This document shows, one piece after another, positions 5,517 to 8,929 of a DNA stretch of 8,929 bases. Both the position numbers and the translations under genes were made by a program. The DNA lies in the NCBI GenBank assembly GCA_950097605.1, contig CATNEU010000037.1, forward strand, positions 1 to 8,929, in the 5' to 3' direction. Position 1 is the first letter of the stretch. Each line of letters begins with the position of its first letter. The stretch is from an uncultured Oscillospiraceae bacterium. Its GTDB lineage: Bacteria > Bacillota > Clostridia > Oscillospirales > Ruminococcaceae. A model generated the notes under the pieces. It made no database searches and had not been told where the DNA came from. It was given only the letters and a program-made list of their open reading frames with translations.

Positions 5517-6644
5517 TCAGGCCCTTTTGTTGAAATACATAAACAACTGGCACTTGATCATGCCGTTGTACAGCTTGCGGCGGCGGTCGGCAGGGCTGCC
5601 GAAAATCTGCTCGAACTGCTCGTGCGGGCTGATGATATACATACTGCGGTCGCCGCCTTTTTTAAACACCTGCCCCATCACGCGGTAGAGCTCCTCGGCT
5701 TCTTTCACCTCCAGCAGGCGTTCGCCATAGGGCGGGTTGCAGATGATGGTGGATTTCTCCGAAGCCGTTTCAAACTCCCGAACGTCCCGCTGCTCGATCT
5801 TCAGCCGCGGCGAAACGCCGGCCTTGCGCGCGTTCTCGAGGCTCAGGGCGACCGCCTGCGGGTCGATGTCCGCGCCATAGGCCCGAAACTGCGCCTGCCG
5901 GTCCACGCTTTCCAGCGCCTGCCGGCGTTCTGTTTCCCAAAGCTCGTCCGGAATCATGCCCCAGCGCTCCGCCGCAAACCGGCGGTTGATGCCCGGCGCA
6001 ATGTGCAGTGCGCGCATGGCCGCCTCGATCAGCAGCGTGCCGGAACCACAGAAGGGATCGTATACCACACTGTCGCCGTGGATACGCGCGAAATTCACAA
6101 TGCCCGCCGCAAGCGTTTCCTTTATCGGCGCTTCGTTGGCATTGCGGCGATAGCCGCGCTTGTGCAATCCGGCGCCCGAGGTGTCGAGCGAAACCGTGAC
6201 CTTATCCTTCATAATCGAAAACTGCACCTGAAAGACGCTGCCCGTCTCGGCAAACCAGGAAATCCCATAGGCACCCTGCAAACGGTCCACAATGGCCTTT
6301 TTGATAATCGACTGGCAATCGGGCACGCTGTGCAGCTTGGAATTTAAGCTCCAGCCCTTGACCGGGAACGCATCGTCTCTGCCGATCAGCGCTTCCCATT
6401 CAATTTCCTTTACGCCCTGGAACAGCTCTTCAAAGGTCTGCGCGCGGAATTCGCCCAGCACCAGCAAAACACGCTCGGCGGTGCGCAGCCACAGATTGGC
6501 CCGGACAACTTCCTCATACCCTCCAAAAAAGCTGACCTTTCCATTGTCGGTCGTGATGTCCTGTCCGCCAATTTTCTTAATCTCGTCCGTCAGCACACTT
6601 TCCAGCCCAAACAGGCACGGGCACATGATTTTCAACCTGCTCAT
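5517..6644 (-). CDS. THUMP-domain class I rRNA (guanine-N2) methyltransferase, YpsC/RlmL-like
   Basis: This 375-residue cytoplasmic enzyme probably methylates a guanine N2 in 23S rRNA with S-adenosylmethionine. Residues of about 45-155 form the THUMP RNA-binding domain, followed by the conserved HKRGYR motif (161-166). The Rossmann methyltransferase domain shows SAM-binding motif I DPFCGSGT (196-203), the acidic motif ADID (258-261) and catalytic motif IV NPPYGERL (303-310). The length fits single-domain members such as Bacillus YpsC, and not the two-domain RlmKL fusion of enterobacteria. I chose the ATG at 6644 because GGGGAGGT (6649-6656) sits just upstream; an upstream in-frame ATG at 6671 would add nine residues and bury that site. 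A perfect terminator follows, so it is likely monocistronic. The exact target nucleotide is inferred from homologues, and no clear promoter was seen in the gap upstream. Confidence 0.9.
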   Translation of the reverse strand: MSRLKIMCPCLFGLESVLTDEIKKIGGQDITTDNGKVSFFGGYEEVVRANLWLRTAERVLLVLGEFRAQTFEELFQGVKEIEWEALIGRDDAFPVKGWSLNSKLHSVPDCQSIIKKAIVDRLQGAYGISWFAETGSVFQVQFSIMKDKVTVSLDTSGAGLHKRGYRRNANEAPIKETLAAGIVNFARIHGDSVVYDPFCGSGTLLIEAAMRALHIAPGINRRFAAERWGMIPDELWETERRQALESVDRQAQFRAYGADIDPQAVALSLENARKAGVSPRLKIEQRDVREFETASEKSTIICNPPYGERLLEVKEAEELYRVMGQVFKKGGDRSMYIISPHEQFEQIFGSPADRRRKLYNGMIKCQLFMYFNKRA

Positions 6645-6951
6645 TGTTACCTCCCCAAATCCGGATTCCAAACGTCCCTACGCTTTTCTCTGCGGGCGCG
6701 CCTTTTTGCGTTCCCTGCTGCTCGCTTCTCTTTCCCAATAAACCGTAAAATAGGGAGCGGAAAACCCCCGCCCCCTATTTTTATAACCAGACAGGCCCCA
6801 CTGCAACGCAGCGCGCTGCACCACACCTGTCCGCCAATCAACTGTTCAGACGATCTGTATAGATCATCATACGCGCACCGCCGGCATATCCTGCCGCATG
6901 ATGACCTTTTGCAGCGCCGCGCAAAAGAAGCGGGCGCACAATTCAGCCGGT
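6645..6951. other. hairpin-rich intergenic region between hpf and methyltransferase
   Basis: No credible gene is seen in these 307 bp. The region carries the methyltransferase ribosome binding site and the 6747-6782 terminator. It also holds CTTTTGC/GCAAAAG (6906-6912, 6921-6927; 8-nt loop), the GACAGG/CCTGTC pair (6790-6795, 6826-6831) enclosing the 12-bp palindrome GCAGCGCGCTGC (6808-6819), and CGGCA/TGCCG elements near 6880-6895. It may be the hpf mRNA 3' region or contain a small RNA. No tRNA or known RNA family was recognised. Confidence 0.45.
6747..6782 (-). terminator. intrinsic terminator downstream of hpf
   Basis: Arms at 6747-6760 and 6768-6781 form a 14-bp stem. In the minus-strand RNA every position pairs, one as G-U; in the plus-strand RNA that position is an A-C mismatch. 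T-rich sequence follows on both strands (TATTTTACGG on the minus strand, TATTTTTATA on the plus strand). It lies about 170 nt past the hpf stop and about 100 nt before the methyltransferase start, so it most likely ends the hpf transcript. Confidence 0.75.
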
Positions 6952-7491
6952 CTATTCCATCTCAGGCTCTATCAAACCATAATCTCCGCCGCTTCTGCGA
7001 TACACGACGCCTACTTGCCCTGTTGCACTGTCTTTGAACATAAAGAACGCATGCTGGAGCATATTCATTTGCAGGATTGCCTCCTGCACGTCCATTGGCT
7101 TCATGCTAAACCGCTTGTTCTTCACAACCTTGAAATCCTCCTCAGGCTGCTGGAATTCTATTTCCTCATCCTGATAAAGAGCGGCGTCGAAGGCATTGTC
7201 ACGCAGGCGTTTGCCGAGTTTGGTTTTGTTTTTGACAATCTGTTTCACCAGGGAATCCACAACGGCTTCGAGGGCGTCGATCATCTCTGACGCCGTTTTC
7301 TGCGACCGAAAAATCATATTCCGGTATTTGATCGTGATTTCAACGGTTTCGCGTTCCTTTTCGGTGGATACCACCACATTGGCGGTTGCCTCCTCCGGGA
7401 AAAAGCGGTCGAGCTTCCGCAGCTTTTTGTTGATGCGTTCCTTGAAACTGTCTGTCAATGTGGATTTTCTGGTCGTAATTTGAATCGTCAT
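6952..7491 (-). CDS. hpf: long-form ribosome hibernation-promoting factor (HPF/RaiA)
   Basis: This 179-residue protein is the long form of HPF, which dimerises 70S ribosomes into inactive 100S particles in stationary phase or stress. Residues 1-100 are the S30AE/YfiA ribosome-binding domain, starting MTIQITTRKSTLTDSFKERI and continuing through the basic helix LVKQIVKNKTKLGKRLR. A variable acidic linker spans about 101-120. Residues 121-179 are the dimerisation domain with the signature KRFSMKPMDVQEAILQM followed by VVYRRSGGDYGLIEP. I chose the ATG at 7491 because AAAGGGGGC sits 7 nt upstream; an in-frame ATG at 7521 would add ten residues and bury that site. It stands alone with its own extended -10 promoter, a leader of about 187 nt and a downstream terminator. 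The long leader suggests post-transcriptional control. Confidence 0.96.
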   Translation of the reverse strand: MTIQITTRKSTLTDSFKERINKKLRKLDRFFPEEATANVVVSTEKERETVEITIKYRNMIFRSQKTASEMIDALEAVVDSLVKQIVKNKTKLGKRLRDNAFDAALYQDEEIEFQQPEEDFKVVKNKRFSMKPMDVQEAILQMNMLQHAFFMFKDSATGQVGVVYRRSGGDYGLIEPEME

Positions 7492-7678
7492 AGATAAAGC
7501 CCCCTTTGCACCGGCTGTCATTCACGGCCGCTGCATAAATTTTAGAATACCCTGGACCGTCCATCCTGCAAACGGAAAGAGGTCCTTTGCTGTGTCCGGC
7601 ATTGCGGAGATAAAAGGCCCATTGCCATCATATCCTTTGCAGCGAGATTTGGTTGGTGGGATCAGAAGCATTTTCTAT
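7492..7678 (-). other. structured hpf leader, candidate raiA-type RNA
   Basis: The stretch of about 187 nt between the predicted hpf transcript start and start codon holds no convincing gene. It can close on itself through CGCTGCA and TGCAGCG (7638-7644 with 7529-7535, 7 bp), enclosing a further GGACC/GGTCC stem (7581-7585 with 7554-7558). Noncoding RNA motifs named raiA and raiA-hairpin are known upstream of raiA/hpf genes in Clostridia and Actinobacteria, and position and length fit one of these. I cannot confirm the family from conserved bases. A weak 29-codon ORF (7631-7542) also lies here. Confidence 0.4.
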
Positions 7679-7693
7679 GTACATAGTATACCA
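7675..7693 (-). promoter_or_regulatory. hpf: extended -10 promoter of hpf with start-site palindrome
   Basis: On the minus strand TGGTATACT carries an extended -10 TG and the hexamer TATACT (7690-7685). The -35 region is a poor match, as expected when the extended -10 is used. The transcript would start near 7678, inside the perfect 12-bp palindrome CTATGTACATAG (7675-7686), which overlaps the last bases of the -10 and could be an operator. Confidence 0.65.
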
Positions 7694-7746
7694 TACTTTT
7701 TACCAAAATAAAAGCAAAAAGAAAAATATTCTAAAGAAAGGGGGCT

Positions 7747-7899
7747 ATCCTTTCTGTTTTGTTTTTCTTAACCGTATAGATTCATTTTTCTTTTAGCTTG
7801 TCGCTTGGGCGTGCTGTGGGCCCATCCTTTTTGTTTTGTTTTTCTTAACCGATAGATTCATTTTTCTTTTAGTTTGTCGCTCGGGCGTGCTGTGGGCCC
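7747..7899. repeat. two tandem copies of a 76-77 bp unit
   Basis: Unit 1 (7747-7823) and unit 2 (7824-7899) are direct repeats that differ at four positions, one of them a single-base deletion. Each runs from ATCCTTT to GGGCCC and ends in the module TTGTCGCTYGGGCGTGC plus TGTGGGCCC. A third copy begins at 7900 and diverges after ATCCTTTTT. The unit includes the outer end of the large palindrome that follows, so it looks like a local duplication of that end with its flank. Confidence 0.9.
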
Positions 7900-8363
7900 A
7901 TCCTTTTTCGTGAAGAAAAAGTAGGCAAAAATTCAGTTAAGGGGTGCCGCTACCTTCCTCCAATTGACTCTGTGCCGTATTCGGATAGGCAAAAGGCGGG
8001 AATGCGGCGGTCGCAGGAAGTGCGCTGATGGGTCGGAAGACGCGCCCCTTAACAATCCCCCAGCCGTACCCAAGTTGTTATGCGTTAAAAGGTTCTCTGC
8101 AAGGGAGGGGCTGATTGACAACGTTCCCCTTTTTTGCAGCAAGCCCCCTTGAACCTGTATAGCTTTCCTTCTGGAACGGGGATTGTGAAGGGGGCAGGCC
8201 CGCGACCCTGCTCCACACTACCCGCGACTGCTGTGCTGCTGCCCTTCGCCGCCCCATGTACGGCGTACAGTCCATTGGAGCGGAGCCGTTGGCCCTCTTG
8301 ACTGAGTTTTTGTATCCTTTTTTCTCACAAAAAAGGATGGGCCCACAGCACGCCTGAGCGACA
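7875..8363. repeat. 489-bp imperfect palindromic element, MITE-like
   Basis: The two ends are inverted copies of each other. The outer 34 bp (7875-7908 and 8330-8363) match at 33 positions, and the outer 67 bp (7875-7941 and 8297-8363) at about 58. The symmetry continues inward: CTCCAAT near 7958 against ATTGGAG near 8273, GCCCCTTAACAATCCCC (8044-8060) against GGGGATTGTGAAGGGGGC (8178-8195), and GGTTC (8091) against GAACC (8151). All are centred near 8120. Sub-terminal AT-rich hairpins occur at both ends (7902-7920 and 8314-8338). No credible ORF lies inside, and a symmetric element without a transposase suggests a MITE-like repeat or a giant hairpin RNA. No clear target-site duplication was found. 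Confidence 0.75.
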
Positions 8364-8437
8364 GATAAAAAGATAGATGCATCAAAAAGCTATAAGAGCA
8401 GAGAATAAACTAAATTTTTTGCATCCTTTTTACCTGT

Positions 8438-8469
8438 CAAAAAAGAAAATGCCCCGCTGCAGACAACGG
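8438..8469 (-). terminator. possible terminator of tgt
   Basis: Directly after the tgt stop codon the minus strand has CCGTTG (8469-8464) and CAGCGG (8459-8454), a 6-bp stem with one G-U and a 4-nt loop. GGCATTTTCTTTTTT follows. The stem is short, but the long T-rich tract and the position support a termination role. Confidence 0.45.
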
Positions 8470-8929
8470 CTAAATACGTCTGCCCAAAACCTCGACCTGC
8501 TGCCGTTTGAACTCCGCAAACGAGCCGTTTTCAAGAGCTTCGCGGATTCGTTCCATCAGCCGGTTATAGAAATAGAGGTTGTGCGCCACCGTTAAACGCA
8601 TGGCAAGCATCTCGTTGGCTTTGAGCAGATGCCGGATATAGGCGCGCGAATGGCGGCGGCAGGCCGGGCAGTCGCATGTTTCGTCGATCGGTGCGGCGTC
8701 GCGCTCATATTTTGCATTCATGAGGTTGCGGATGCCGCTCCAGGTAAATACATGCCCGTGCCGTGCGTTGCGGCTGGGCATCACGCAGTCGAACAAATCC
8801 ACGCCGCGGTCCACCGCCTCCAGGATGTTGACCGGCGTGCCGACGCCCATCAAATAACGCGGCTTGTCCGCCGGCATATGCGGCTCGACCGCCTCGATCA
8901 CGCGGTACATCTCCTCGGCGGTCTCGCCG
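8470..8929 (-). CDS. tgt: queuine/preQ1 tRNA-ribosyltransferase, C-terminal part
   Basis: The open frame continues past the window edge, so only the last 153 codons of an enzyme of about 370-380 residues are seen. Tgt exchanges guanine 34 of GUN-anticodon tRNAs for preQ1, an early step of queuosine formation. The visible part holds YLMGVGTPVNILEAVDRG, then FDCVMPSRNARHG, where FDCV.P.R carries the conserved catalytic-loop region. It also holds the zinc site C-x-C-x2-C in CDCPACRRHSRAYIRH with its downstream His, and the C-terminal HNLYFYNRLMERIREA helix. All expected zinc ligands are present. In many bacteria tgt is followed by yajC; here it is followed by a repeat-filled non-coding region of about 730 bp before the hpf promoter region and gene. 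Confidence 0.95.
   Translation of the reverse strand, partial: GETAEEMYRVIEAVEPHMPADKPRYLMGVGTPVNILEAVDRGVDLFDCVMPSRNARHGHVFTWSGIRNLMNAKYERDAAPIDETCDCPACRRHSRAYIRHLLKANEMLAMRLTVAHNLYFYNRLMERIREALENGSFAEFKRQQVEVLGRRI

Noticed and set aside
5358..6347. A long plus-strand open frame of 329 codons opposite the THUMP methyltransferase.
   Set aside because: It lies almost wholly antisense to a gene with clear SAM-binding and catalytic motifs, begins inside the terminator and AT-rich region, has no ribosome binding site of note and its product is low in complexity. It is a by-product of codon bias on the other strand.
6645..6951. A tRNA or 6S RNA gene in the hpf-methyltransferase gap.
   Set aside because: No cloverleaf with a TTCGA-type T-loop was found, and the stems do not form the single long interrupted helix expected of 6S RNA.
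7542..7631. A 29-codon upstream ORF in the hpf leader.
   Set aside because: AAAGG lies only 2-5 nt from the possible start codons and no complementary segments link it to a terminator, so it is better treated as part of a structured leader.
7933..8275. Small open frames on both strands within the palindromic element.
   Set aside because: They are short, lack ribosome binding sites, and their sequences mirror each other because of the inverted symmetry; none resembles a transposase.
7747..8363. A CRISPR array.
   Set aside because: There are only two adjacent near-identical units with no unique spacers between them, the other copy is inverted, and no cas gene is present.

Overview
The window looks like chromosomal DNA of a Gram-positive, low-to-moderate-GC anaerobe of the Clostridia, most likely of the Oscillospiraceae/Ruminococcaceae type. 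This is inferred from the strong AGGAGG-type ribosome binding sites, a long-form HPF with its C-terminal dimerisation domain, a clostridial Lsa/CplR-like ABC-F protein, a YpsC-like THUMP methyltransferase and FtsX-like permeases. No database search was possible, so the taxonomic call is an inference.

Layout, left to right. A MerR-family regulator (106-783, +) sits behind a promoter with the 19-bp spacer typical of MerR targets, and probably regulates itself. It converges on an ABC-F ribosome-protection gene (944-2422, -), with a perfect 15-bp bidirectional terminator stem between them. The ABC-F gene is preceded by its own consensus promoter and a leader of about 310 nt. That leader carries a six-codon upstream ORF, three strong local hairpins and an intrinsic terminator, and contains complementary segments that fit ribosome-mediated attenuation. 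Upstream of this lies a two-gene operon of FtsX-like ABC permeases (2789-4123 and 4141-5226, -) with no ATPase gene in the window. Next comes a THUMP-domain rRNA guanine-N2 methyltransferase (5517-6644, -) with its own perfect terminator. It is followed, across a hairpin-rich gap, by hpf/raiA (6952-7491, -), whose own promoter gives a leader of about 190 nt. The end of the window holds the C-terminal part of tgt (8470-8929, -), which runs off the edge.

Between hpf and tgt is about 730 bp without a credible gene. Most of it is one imperfect palindrome of about 489 bp (7875-8363), whose left end module has been tandemly duplicated. It looks like a non-autonomous, MITE-like repeat element or a giant hairpin RNA.

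Most of the recognisable genes concern the ribosome and translation: ABC-F drug protection, rRNA methylation, ribosome hibernation and tRNA queuosine modification. The permease pair is the exception. The most informative unusual features are the ABC-F attenuator with its three mutually exclusive pairings, the palindromic element, the ATPase-less permease pair and the structured hpf leader.
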